Origin: Leucobacter coleopterorum
GTDB lineage: Bacteria > Actinomycetota > Actinomycetes > Actinomycetales > Microbacteriaceae
Direction: 5' to 3'
Assembly (NCBI RefSeq): GCF_011382985.1
Contig: NZ_CP049933.1
Span: forward strand, 62,001 to 126,000
DNA length: 64,000 nucleotides
The notes under the pieces are model-generated. The model had not been told where the DNA came from. It made no database searches and worked only from the letters and a program-made list of their open reading frames with translations. This document shows positions 40,884 to 49,398 of this stretch, one piece after another (the stretch's first letter is position 1; each line of letters starts with the position of its first letter). Both the position numbers and the translations under genes were made by a program.

Positions 40884-41855
40884 TTATCCCACCTTCGGAT
40901 TGATCTTGGCGGTCTCGAGTGCGGTGTTGCCGAGGCTCCAGGAGTCGAGAATCTCTTGGTAGGTGCCATCGTCGATCAGCGATTGGATCGCGGCGCGGTA
41001 GGCCTCTGCGAGTTTGCTGTCGTTGATGCGCGGCATGGCCACGCCGATGAGTGCTGGTTCAACGAGGATGCCGGGGACGGCCGCGTAGACCGTCGGCTTG
41101 ACCTGCGCGTAGTAGGCGACGAGTGCGTTGTCGGCGATCATTGCCTGCGCGCGACCCGAGGAGACGGACTGATTTGCGCTGTCTTGCTGGGGAACCACGA
41201 GCGGAGTGATGGCCTTCAGACCCTTGTCCTTGCACATCTGCTCGAACTTCGGCATGACCTCAAGGGCTTGCGTGGTGCCGGTTTGCACTGCGATGGTGAG
41301 GCCGCAGAGGTCCTCCTCTTTTTTGATACCGTTCTCTTCGCCCTTTTTCGTCATGATGGCGGTGCCCGCGTTCATGAAGCTGACCATGTCGACGACGGCC
41401 GTGCGGTCGGGGGTGATGCTGAATGCCGCCCACGAGGCGTCGTAGCGGTTGGATTCAAGACCCGCGATGATGCCGTTGAAGTCGGCCTTGCCGTTGTCTA
41501 TTTTGAGACCCATTTTGTTTGCTGTTGCGAGGGCGAAGTCGGGTTCAACCCCGATGATGTTGCCGGCGTCATCGGTGAAGTCGATGGGGGCGTACGTTGG
41601 GTCGGTTACCAGTTTCAGGGTTCCTTTTTGGCGGAGGGCCTCGGGAACCAGCGCGGCAACCGCGGGGTCTTGCTTCACAGCCTCGGCGGCCTCGCGACCA
41701 CCCTTGCCAAGGGTCACTTCGCTACTCTCAGAGCTGGTGTTGGTATCGGCGGCATCGGCCGGTTCGTCACTGTTGGTGCACGCGACGAGACCGGAGAGAA
41801 GGATCGCCCCCACCGCGACTCCGGCGAAACGAGCGATGGTCTGTTTGTGCCTCAT
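40884..41855 (-). CDS. Amino acid ABC transporter substrate-binding lipoprotein
   Basis: 323 residues with a lipoprotein signal (AVGAILLSGLVACTNS). The SBP_bac_3 fold follows: GTLKLVTDPTYAPIDFTDDAGN, VEPDFALATANKMG, the ligand-binding region AAFSITPDRTAVVDMVSF and GLTIAVQTGTTQALEV. The acidic/aromatic pocket residues suit a polar or basic amino acid, but the ligand cannot be read off. It is first in the importer-decarboxylase operon and divergent from a TetR gene. Confidence 0.92.
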   Translation of the reverse strand: MRHKQTIARFAGVAVGAILLSGLVACTNSDEPADAADTNTSSESSEVTLGKGGREAAEAVKQDPAVAALVPEALRQKGTLKLVTDPTYAPIDFTDDAGNIIGVEPDFALATANKMGLKIDNGKADFNGIIAGLESNRYDASWAAFSITPDRTAVVDMVSFMNAGTAIMTKKGEENGIKKEEDLCGLTIAVQTGTTQALEVMPKFEQMCKDKGLKAITPLVVPQQDSANQSVSSGRAQAMIADNALVAYYAQVKPTVYAAVPGILVEPALIGVAMPRINDSKLAEAYRAAIQSLIDDGTYQEILDSWSLGNTALETAKINPKVG

Positions 41856-41889
41856 ATGTGTCCCCTTCGACGGAATATGATCTTGCCAA

Positions 41890-41912
41890 AAGAATAATCT
41901 CTTATTATTCTT
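41890..41912. promoter_or_regulatory. Operator candidate between amino-acid importer and TetR gene
   Basis: AAGAATAAT-ctctt-ATTATTCTT is a perfect 9-bp inverted repeat lying 35 bases before the importer binding-protein start and 116 before the tetR start. AT-rich dyads in such divergent regions are typical TetR operators, so the neighbouring regulator is the natural candidate. Confidence 0.55.
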
Positions 41913-42027
41913 ACTTGCAGATCATAGATCTGGTTGGCCGAAGTTGCAATAAAAACAAGTAAGTTTGCACGTGATGTTTCAGGCTCGCTTGAGCGAGCCG
42001 ACCGGGCAGATTGTTTAAGGGAGAACG

Positions 42028-42711
42028 ATGAGCGAAACGCGCATACGCACACACGCGGTGACAGACGAGGCCATCAGCCGATTGCGCAACCGCATTCTGC
42101 AGCAAACCTCGCACGTGATCGCGAAGCGGGGAGTTGATGGCTGTTCACTCACTCTCGTGGCGGCGGCTGCAGGGTGCAGCATAGGCATGATCCAGCACCA
42201 CTTTCAGACACGGAACGCACTCGTGCTAGCGAGCATCGCCTACCGCAGTGAGCGGGCGACCGACGAGTGGCAGCGCATCTCAGAGACCGTCACAGACCCC
42301 ATTCGCAGAATCGGGGACCTGCTCAGCTTTGCCGTTGAGGGTGAGGAGTCCTTTGCCGATGCCTGGGGTTTCTGGGTGCAGGCGTACGCAGCCGCACCGC
42401 GTGACCCAGAGGTGCGCGACACGATTGCGGTGGCGCTCCAGATGTGGCGATCGCTGTTCGTGACGGCTCTGCGGTCTGCGCGCGACACCAATCGCATTGC
42501 CTCGAACCTCGACCCCGAGCGCCTCGCGACCTACGTTGTTGCGGCTGCCGACGGCCTTGCGATGCAGACCCTCGGTGGTTTTTACGGAGGCGACAGCTCG
42601 ACCATGCGCAGCACACTGAACGGACTCGTCGCGCACCTGTTGGGCATCAACGAAGAAGCACTCACCGAGAGCGCTGACGCCCCAGGGAACAGCGAAGCGG
42701 TGCCAAGATGA
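42028..42711 (+). CDS. TetR-family transcriptional regulator
   Basis: 227 residues. The N-terminal helix-turn-helix reads ILQQTSHVIAKRGVDGCSLTLVAAAAGCSIGMIQHHFQTRNALVLAS. The variable ligand-binding half (AFAVEGEESFADAWGFWVQAY-like) resembles BetI-type regulators. It is divergent from the amino-acid importer and overlaps the M20 peptidase gene by four bases, so it probably controls both arms of this catabolic locus. AAGGGAGAA six bases before ATG 42028 is a fair ribosome site. Confidence 0.85.
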   Translation: MSETRIRTHAVTDEAISRLRNRILQQTSHVIAKRGVDGCSLTLVAAAAGCSIGMIQHHFQTRNALVLASIAYRSERATDEWQRISETVTDPIRRIGDLLSFAVEGEESFADAWGFWVQAYAAAPRDPEVRDTIAVALQMWRSLFVTALRSARDTNRIASNLDPERLATYVVAAADGLAMQTLGGFYGGDSSTMRSTLNGLVAHLLGINEEALTESADAPGNSEAVPR

Positions 42712-44041
42712 AAACAGTCGATGCGGTGATGGATCCTGTTGCGGTGCTGCACAGAGAGGCGGTTGAGTTCACCTCAGCCCTCATTCGCATCGACAGCACA
42801 AATACTGGCGATACTGCGACGATCGGAGTCGGAGAGAGCGAGTGCGCCGAACTGATTCGTGGGTGGCTCGCAGAGGTTGGTTACACCGGAGTGTGGCGTG
42901 AACGCACGCCGGGCCGGGGCAATCTGGTAGTCAGGATCACGGGATCGGATCCCGCGGCTACCGCTCTGTTGGTCCACGCCCACACCGATGTGGTGCCAGC
43001 CGACGCGACGCTCTGGCGAGTCGATCCGTTTGCTGGCGAAGTGAATGAGGGTGAGCTCTGGGGTCGTGGCGCGGTCGACATGAAAAACATGATCGGCATG
43101 CTGGTCGCGGCGATTCGCTCGCTGGCCGCGGAGGGATGGCAGCCCCGACGCGACATCGTGCTTGCGTTTGTGGCAGATGAAGAGGTTGAGGGTGCCGACG
43201 GCATGGCCTTTCTTGTGCAGCAACACCCCGAGTTGTTTGCAGGAGTGACCGAGGCGATCGGAGAGCTGGGCGGGTTCTCGATTGAGGGTCCTGCGGGGCG
43301 ACACTACGCGATCGGCATCGGTGAGAAGGGTGTTGCGTGGGCGACGCTGCGAGCCAGAGGCGCCACGGGCCACGGGTCCCTGATCCCGAACGCGAGCAGT
43401 GCGGTCGCAAGACTCACTTCGGCCCTTGCGCGCATTGTCGCCCACGAGTGGCCGCTCGCAGATGATCCCGCAATGCAGATGGTCATCACGCACCTGCGAA
43501 GTGCGGTCGGAGCTGATCTTGAGGCCGCGACTCTCGAGCGCGACATCGCGTCGCTCGGGCCAATAGCCCGATGCTGAGCAGCGCGTTTCGCACCAGCTCC
43601 GTGCTCACGCAGGTGCACGCTGGCTCGAAAACCAACACCGTGCCCGGGGAGGCTATAGCCACGGTCGACTGCCGGATTGCGCCGGGCTACGAGCACGAAT
43701 TTCACGAGGTATTCGCGAGCCTCGTTGGTCCGGACATCGACGTGACATGGGAGAGTGCGCCAAGTGTGACCGCATCGTACGGCACGGAACTCACCGAGGC
43801 CATTCGCGGGGCGCTGAACGCGGTGGACCCGGGAGCCGGGGTGATCCCCTTCGTTACCGGCGGCGCGACCGACGCAAAGACGCTGACCCGCCTCGGAATT
43901 CAGTGCTACGGATTTGTGCCGCTGCTGCTGCCGAAACAGTTCGATTTTCCCGGCATGTTCCACGGTATCGATGAGCGTGTGCCCGTGGCCTCTCTCGAGA
44001 CCGGGGCCGCGATCCTGCAAGAGTTTTTGCGTAATCAATGA
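42708..44041 (+). CDS. M20-family peptidase / deacetylase, ArgE-DapE type (frameshifted)
   Basis: Zinc peptidase of about 445 residues after correction. First metal motif LLVHAHTDVVPAD, then LWGRGAVDMKNMIGM with the bridging aspartate, the general base in FVADEEVEG, and a dimerisation domain GVAWATLRARGATGHGS. The frame breaks after ASLG. One extra base in the GGGCC run at 43557-43561 joins PMLSSAFRTSSVL, VPGEAIATVDCRIAPG and the final metal histidine region FDFPGMFHGIDERV. It overlaps the tetR stop. It likely hydrolyses an N-acyl amino acid or dipeptide brought in by the neighbouring importer (inference). Confidence 0.87.
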
Positions 44042-44101
44042 TGATTCATCTCGTGGCACGGGGATTATCCCGTGTCACACCCGATTGAGGAGCCTCACCG
44101 C

Positions 44102-45337
44102 ATGACACAGAACGTATTTGCCGAGAACTACGCCGATCGCGCCGCGGGGTTTCGGCCGTCCCCTGTCCGGTCTGTGTGGGACGTATCGACGGCACCGGGC
44201 ATGATTTCGCTGGCCGGTGGCAACCCCGATCTGCACGGTCTGCCGCTTGAGCAGCTTGCCCTGGCTGCCCAGCGCCTTATTGGTGAGCAGGGGCTCGATT
44301 CCCTGCAGTACGGTTCCGGTGCGGGGCTGCCCGAGCTGCGCGAAGCGGTGACAGCAATCATGGCGTACTCAGGCGTCCAGGCCAGCGCAGACGACGTGCT
44401 GATTACTCCCGGTTCTCAGATGGGCCTTGAACTTGTCACCGCCATGTTTTGTAATCCGGGCGACGTGATCCTTGCCGAGGCCCCAACCTATGTTGGTGCC
44501 ATCAGCACGTTTGTGGGGCTCGAGGCCGAGGTCTGCCACGTCGAGTGCGACGACGACGGGCTCATTCCCGAGGAGTTGGAGGCACGCATCACCCACTTGA
44601 AGGCAGAGGGTCGCGCCGTGAAGTTTCTTTACACGATCCCCAACTTCAACAACCCCTCCGGTGTTCGACTGGCTCAGGATCGGCGCGAGCGCATCGCCCG
44701 TATCTGCGCCAACGCGGGTGTGATCGTGGTCGAGGATGACCCATACGGTCTGATCTCGTTTGACGGCCAGGTCACCCCGGCTATTCGCTCATTCGACAGC
44801 AACGTGATCTACCTCGGCTCGATGAGCAAGATCTTCTCACCCGGCATTCGCGTCGGGTGGGTGCTGGCTCCAGCCGACGTGCGCGCTCGCCTGCAACTGC
44901 TCTCGGAGGCGATGGTGATTCACCCGTCGATTCTCAGCCAGTACCTGGCGCTTGAGTACCTCACCGCGTTCGATTGGCGGGCAACGCTTGCGCGGTCGAT
45001 TGAGCGCTACCGCGAGCGCGCCTCCGCGCTTCTGGAATCGCTCTCCAGATCCGAGGGAGTGCTTCCGGCCGGGAGCACTTGGACCAAAGCCCGGGGTGGG
45101 TTCTTTGTGTGGGCGACTCTTCCGCAGGGTTACTCCGCCGACGAACTCTTTGAGCTCGCGGTTGAGGAGGGTGTGGTGTTTATTCCGGGCAGCGCCTTTT
45201 TTGCGGACGGTTCGGGATCGCGCAGCCTGCGTCTTTCGTTTTCGCTTGAGTCGCCCGAGGCGATTCGCGAGGGAATGCGGCGGCTCGCTCGGGCAAGTCG
45301 GAGGCTCACGCCGCGCTACGAGCTTGTTTCTGGCTAG
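44102..45337 (+). CDS. PLP-dependent aminotransferase, class I (AAT-I, LysN/MocR-like)
   Basis: 411 residues from ATG 44102, preceded by GAGGAG at a slightly long distance; GTG 44072 is an alternative. Motifs: MISLAGGNPDLHGLP, LQYGSGAGLPELREAV, TIPNFNNPSGV, VVEDDPYGLISFDG and the PLP lysine in YLGSMSKIFSPGIRVGWVLAP. There is no N-terminal DNA-binding domain, so it is an enzyme of the 2-aminoadipate/branched or basic amino acid transaminase group. Placed after the peptidase and near the AruI-like decarboxylase, it may supply the 2-oxoacid substrate of the latter (inference). Convergent four-base overlap with the CDF gene. Confidence 0.87.
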   Translation: MTQNVFAENYADRAAGFRPSPVRSVWDVSTAPGMISLAGGNPDLHGLPLEQLALAAQRLIGEQGLDSLQYGSGAGLPELREAVTAIMAYSGVQASADDVLITPGSQMGLELVTAMFCNPGDVILAEAPTYVGAISTFVGLEAEVCHVECDDDGLIPEELEARITHLKAEGRAVKFLYTIPNFNNPSGVRLAQDRRERIARICANAGVIVVEDDPYGLISFDGQVTPAIRSFDSNVIYLGSMSKIFSPGIRVGWVLAPADVRARLQLLSEAMVIHPSILSQYLALEYLTAFDWRATLARSIERYRERASALLESLSRSEGVLPAGSTWTKARGGFFVWATLPQGYSADELFELAVEEGVVFIPGSAFFADGSGSRSLRLSFSLESPEAIREGMRRLARASRRLTPRYELVSG

Positions 45338-46398
45338 CGGTGCGCCTGATCCTCACCCGCGTGGCTTGCGGGTTCCAGCTGTAGTGTGACGTGATCGGTC
45401 GTGAAGTGGAGGCGCAGGCAGGCTCTGAGCTCGTCGAGAATCGCGTGATAACCGAGCTCATCCCAGGCCTTGTCGCTGACCGTGACGTGGGCTGAGAACG
45501 CGGGCACGCCCGAGGTGATGGTCCACGCGTGTACGTCGTGGACTTCTGAGACACCCGGAACCGCGAGCATGTGCGTGCGAGCCACGTCGACGTCAATATT
45601 TTTCGGTGTTGCCTCAAGTAGCACATTCACGACGTCGCGCAGCAGGCTGATCGCCCGCGGGAAGATGAGCACCGCGATGGCCATTGAGGCGATCTGGTCG
45701 ATCATGTTCCAGCCGGTGAACATAATGACGAGAGCGGCGATGATTACCGCGATGGAGCCCAACAGGTCGCCCAGCACTTCGAGGTACGCACCGCGAATGT
45801 TGATGCTCTCTTTTTGGCCCGATTGCAGAATGAGCAGTGAGACGAGGTTCGCCACAGCGCCGATAGCGGCGGCAATGAGCATTGGGCCGGACTCGATTTC
45901 AACTTCGGTACCGAAACGAGCAATGGCCTGGGCGAAAATGACGACGGCGATCACACCGAGCACGATGCCGTTGACGAGCGCGGCCAGCACCTCAACACGC
46001 AAATAACCGAAGGTGCGCTTTGACGTGGCGGGCAGCGCCGCGATGAGGCTTGCGATCAGGGCGATCGCAACTCCGGTTGCGTCAGTGAGCATGTGCCCGG
46101 CGTCGGCGAGCAGGGAGAGTGAGTTTGAGATCAGCGCGCCGATCACCTGAATGACAAAGACGCTGAGGGTTATTGAGAGAACGAGGATCAGCTTCTTGCG
46201 GTGTTTGCCCGTTGCGGTGCTCGCACCGCCGAGTCCGTGGTCGTGATCATGCGCCTTTTTGGCGGGGCTTTCAGGCGCGAGCGGGGAACCCGGGTGCCCC
46301 TGGCTGAACCCGGATTCGGCGAATTCTGCCTCGCAGTTGTCGGGCTGCCCATTTCCGACCTGTTCAGGGGGAGTGCGATCTCTTGCCATGCCCGCCAC
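45334..46398 (-). CDS. Cation diffusion facilitator (CzcD-like) metal exporter
   Basis: 354 residues. The N-terminus is His/Asp-rich (AHDHDHG), followed by six membrane helices. Metal-site residues are in LLADAGHMLTDATG (HxxxD) and in YLEVLGDLLGSIAV, and a cytoplasmic C-terminal domain has VHDVHAWTITSGVPAFSAHV. This is a zinc/cobalt/cadmium exporter by family. A CsoR-like palindrome overlaps the start region, so expression is probably metal-induced. The start is GTG 46398 or ATG 46389; no ribosome site is obvious. Confidence 0.9.
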   Translation of the reverse strand: MAGMARDRTPPEQVGNGQPDNCEAEFAESGFSQGHPGSPLAPESPAKKAHDHDHGLGGASTATGKHRKKLILVLSITLSVFVIQVIGALISNSLSLLADAGHMLTDATGVAIALIASLIAALPATSKRTFGYLRVEVLAALVNGIVLGVIAVVIFAQAIARFGTEVEIESGPMLIAAAIGAVANLVSLLILQSGQKESINIRGAYLEVLGDLLGSIAVIIAALVIMFTGWNMIDQIASMAIAVLIFPRAISLLRDVVNVLLEATPKNIDVDVARTHMLAVPGVSEVHDVHAWTITSGVPAFSAHVTVSDKAWDELGYHAILDELRACLRLHFTTDHVTLQLEPASHAGEDQAHR

Positions 46399-46399
46399 T

Positions 46400-46416
46400 A
46401 TACCCCCTTGGGGTAT
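46400..46416. promoter_or_regulatory. CsoR-like palindrome at the CDF promoter
   Basis: ATACCCC-CTT-GGGGTAT, a perfect 7-bp inverted repeat, ends two bases before the GTG start of the exporter. G/C-tract palindromes of this form are typical of CsoR/RcnR metal repressors, although no such regulator gene is in the window. Confidence 0.55.
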
Positions 46417-46440
46417 GTGAACGGAAGAGTATCCATGGCT

Positions 46441-46836
46441 TCACTCATCAACGCTGATCGTTCGGATGCCAACGTTTCGGGCGGCCTCCGCGAGGCGGTT
46501 GTCGTAGGTGAGCATGCCGTCGAGCTGGCTGCCGAGGGCGAGCGCTGCGGCGAGGTGGATCGCGTCGAGCGAGCGGAGTTCGTGGGGTTCGAGGCGGCCT
46601 GCTTCCTCGTAAAGTGAAGGGTCGAGTCGCACGAACCCGCAGCGGCTGAGCATTTCACGAACCGAGGGAGTTTTGGATTTGTTTGCTCGCCGCACCGCGC
46701 GCGTAAACTCTGTGATCGTGAGATCGCTGGTCATGAGCCGAACTTCGGGTCGCTCTGACCAGGTGAGAAGAGCTTCATGCTCTGGTTCGGGCAATACGAA
46801 CTTTACGAGGGCGGAGGTGTCGACGTAGACGAGCAT
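46441..46836 (-). CDS. vapC: PIN-domain toxin (VapC family)
   Basis: 131-residue PIN ribonuclease. The acidic metal-binding residues are Asp6 in VYVDTSALVKF, Glu in ITEFTRAV, Asp in LRSLDAIHLAAAL and Asp in MLTYDNRLAEAA. It overlaps the antitoxin stop/start by one base, the normal antitoxin-first order. It probably cleaves specific RNAs, as VapC proteins do. The pair lies between the CDF exporter and an MshA-like gene. Confidence 0.92.
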   Translation of the reverse strand: MLVYVDTSALVKFVLPEPEHEALLTWSERPEVRLMTSDLTITEFTRAVRRANKSKTPSVREMLSRCGFVRLDPSLYEEAGRLEPHELRSLDAIHLAAALALGSQLDGMLTYDNRLAEAARNVGIRTISVDE

Positions 46837-47147
46837 TACAGGCGTTCCTCCTTGAGTTCTTCGAGAATCTGCTCCATGCTCAGCCCGCTTGTATTGCCCG
46901 TGGGGAGGCCTTGAGACGTGAGGTCATCGTCGAGCTCGTTGAGGCGGTTGCGAAAACCCTGGAGGCTGAGTGAGGGTGGCGTAATTTGCCCAGACTCAAC
47001 CATCTCCTGATACTTGCTCGTGCGAAGTGGCACGATCCTGGCAACGGGACGACCGCGATCCGTGATCTCGATCGTCTCCCCTTTTGCCGCGCGCGCCACT
47101 ACCTCGGAAGCATTCTGTTTTAAGGCCCTAATTCCTACTGCACTCAT
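46836..47147 (-). CDS. vapB: Phd/YefM-type antitoxin (VapB)
   Basis: 103 residues. The N-terminal Phd/YefM DNA-binding fold is MSAVGIRALKQNASEVVARAAKGETIEITDRGRPVARIVPL split by the usual short loop, and the C-terminus is acidic (DELDD, QILEELKEERL) for toxin binding. First gene of the toxin-antitoxin operon. ATGTTCTACATTGTAGA-type dyad sequence just upstream (TCTACA-ttg-TAGA near 47150-47164) may be its operator. Confidence 0.88.
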   Translation of the reverse strand: MSAVGIRALKQNASEVVARAAKGETIEITDRGRPVARIVPLRTSKYQEMVESGQITPPSLSLQGFRNRLNELDDDLTSQGLPTGNTSGLSMEQILEELKEERL

Positions 47148-47246
47148 GTTCTACATTGTAGATCATTGGTTCGACCGTAGGGAAGGGCGAGATCTAACGA
47201 GTCTGTTCATTCGGCGGGTATCGGACACACACGATACGCTCGGTCT

Positions 47247-48475
47247 ATGGATTTCCCCCCTTTGTCAGTCGGCTTTGTCATGGTGCACACCTCACCGCTC
47301 GACGTGCCGGGCACCAAAGACGCCGGGGGCATGAACGTTGTTGTCAGCGCGCAGGCCGACGCGCTTGCACGTGCGGGGCACCGGGTGTACATCTACACTC
47401 GGCGCTCAGACGAAGCCTTGCCCGAGCGCGTGGAGCTCCCCTCGGGGTCACCGTCGTGCATCTCAACGCCGGACCCGCGCGACTACTCGCAAAGGGTGAG
47501 CACGAGGGTGTGATCGAGGAGTTCGAGCGAGCGCTCGCCACAGAACTCACCCGCGAGCCGACACAGGTATTGCACGCCGAGCACTGGTTTTCTGGCATCG
47601 CTGCGCTTGCACCCGCGAGAGACGCCGGGATCCCGCTCGTGCAGAGCTACCATTCGATCGCGGCCGCACCCGAGACACCGCTCACCGAGGGGGAGCGCCC
47701 GGAGTCGCCCGGTCGTTTGGCGGGCGAGCGCCTGCTTGCCCACGAGGTAGACCTGGTGATCGCGGTAAGCGAGGCCGAGAGGCGCACGGTGCTGGAGCGC
47801 TTCGGTGCTGATCCTTCGCGTGTGAGCGTGGTGCCGCTCGGCGTTGACACTGAGCTATTCCACCCGCTCGAAGGTGGCGAGTGCGACGAACAGCGCGACT
47901 GGTTGGAGCACGGTGGGCGGCCCGAGGTGCTGGTGGTCGGTCGTTTGCATCCCCTGAAAGGGTTCGACCTCGCTATTGATGCGGTCGCGGCCATTCCCGA
48001 GGATGCTCGCCCCGTGCTCCGCATCGTGGGTGCTCCGCCGCCCGACGGTGACGACCATGCACGCGAGTTGCACGAGGCGGTCGCCAGGCACGGCATGATT
48101 GCCACGACGGCGTTCGACGGCGCCCTGCGCCGCGGTGAATTGGCAGAGAGGATCAGGCGCGCGACGATCCTGCTCGTTCCCTCGCACACGGAAACCTTCG
48201 GATTGGTGGCACTCGAAGCGTCCGCCTCCGGCATTCCAGTGATCGCGCGTGACACCGGTGGGCTGCGCGAGGCCGTTCTCGACGGCGAAACCGGGTTGCT
48301 GGTCTCGGGCGATAACCCCGCCGACTGGGCGCGGGCCATTGAGAAGCTCCTCGCGGATCCCGAACTGGCCGCCCGCATGGGCACGGCCGCTCGCGAGCAC
48401 GCGCTCTCCACAAGCTGGGAGTCTTCGGCGGGGCACCTGCTTGAGGCCTATCGAGGCTTGCTCGCTTCGCGCTAG
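47247..48475 (+). CDS. MshA-like glycosyltransferase, GT4 family (frameshifted)
   Basis: Retaining glycosyltransferase of GT family 4. The N-terminus VMVHTSPLDVPGTKDAGGMNVVV is close to MshA, the enzyme that links GlcNAc to inositol-3-phosphate in mycothiol synthesis. The C-terminal donor site has VVGRLHPLKGFDLAI and the E-x7-E region THTETFGLVALEASASG. The frame breaks in the loop after VELPSG; one extra G in G4 at 47444-47447 gives VTVVHLNAGP and a protein of about 409 residues. No other mycothiol gene is nearby, so the acceptor remains inference. Ends five bases from the convergent gntR. Confidence 0.8.
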
Positions 48476-48479
48476 AGAG

Positions 48480-49238
48480 CTACTTCGCCACGAGCGTCGT
48501 TTCAAAGCGGTAAAGCTCGGGACGGTAGCAGTGATGACCGTACTCGATCGCCCTGCCCGAGTCGTCAAACGCAATACGCTCCATGGTCAGCAAGGGGCCG
48601 CCGCGGGATTCACCCAGCAAATCGGCCTCATCGGCGGTGGCGCGACGCGCGCTGATGGACTGGTTCGCGATGCGAATCGTCACGCCCCGAGCGCGCAGCA
48701 GCTGGTACAGCCCCTTCGATTTCAGGTCTGCCTCAATAATGTCGGTGAACTCCTTAGGCAGGTAGTTCTCGAGGATCGCCACCGGCACACCGTCCGTGCC
48801 GCGCAGACGGCGGATCCTCAGCACATCTGAACCAACCGCCACACTCAGTTTCTCGGCGACCTCTTCGGGGGCCGGGATCACCTCGTAGCTGAGCACCTCG
48901 GTGCTGGGTTCGTGATGGCCGTGTTTCAGATCTTCATAGAGGCTGGTGAGCTCAACCGGCCTGCTCACCTGGCCCTGCACAACCTGCGTGCCGATCCCGC
49001 GCCGCCGCACCAACAAGCCCTTGTCGACAAGTTCTTGAATCGCGCGCCGCACGGTGGGTCGCGAAAGGCCGAGTCGTTCACCAATAGAAATTTCGTTTTC
49101 GAGACGTGATCCGGTTGGGATTGTGCCACTGCGGATCGCCTGCTCAAGCCGACTGGATACCTGGTAATACAGTGGCACGGGGCCAGTGCGATCGAGATCG
49201 GTGAAGAGCTCGTCCGGCCAGACTGGGGTCACACTCAC
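48480..49238 (-). CDS. iolR: GntR-family regulator with UTRA domain, IolR-like
   Basis: About 252 residues. The winged-helix domain (PLYYQVSSRLEQAIRSG, ISIGERLGLSRPTVRRAIQELVDKG) is followed by a HutC-type UTRA ligand domain ending EYGHHCYRPELYRFE. The start is set at GTG 49238 after GGAAGAGG; GTG 49256 is upstream in frame. It is divergent from iolC, and the gap contains an exact match to the corynebacterial IolR consensus. It should repress the inositol genes until a pathway intermediate binds (inference from the family). Confidence 0.85.
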   Translation of the reverse strand: MSVTPVWPDELFTDLDRTGPVPLYYQVSSRLEQAIRSGTIPTGSRLENEISIGERLGLSRPTVRRAIQELVDKGLLVRRRGIGTQVVQGQVSRPVELTSLYEDLKHGHHEPSTEVLSYEVIPAPEEVAEKLSVAVGSDVLRIRRLRGTDGVPVAILENYLPKEFTDIIEADLKSKGLYQLLRARGVTIRIANQSISARRATADEADLLGESRGGPLLTMERIAFDDSGRAIEYGHHCYRPELYRFETTLVAK

Positions 49239-49329
49239 GGGGTCCTCTTCCTGCACGCCTCGTCGATGCGGCTATGTACCGACAATAATACGTCTAGTGG
49301 GTGCGCTTCCAATCACCAGATTGTGATAT

Positions 49330-49339
49330 TGTTAGGACA
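49330..49339 (-). promoter_or_regulatory. IolR-type operator upstream of iolC
   Basis: On the minus strand this reads TGTCCTAACA, which fits every position of KGWCHTRACA, the motif described for IolR of Corynebacterium glutamicum. It lies 59 bases before the iolC ATG and 91 before the gntR start. Confidence 0.6.
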
Positions 49340-49398
49340 TATTGGCTTGAGGGTGCGCCGGTGGTGGTGCCAAGGCTTTGAGAGGCGACGATTGCACT

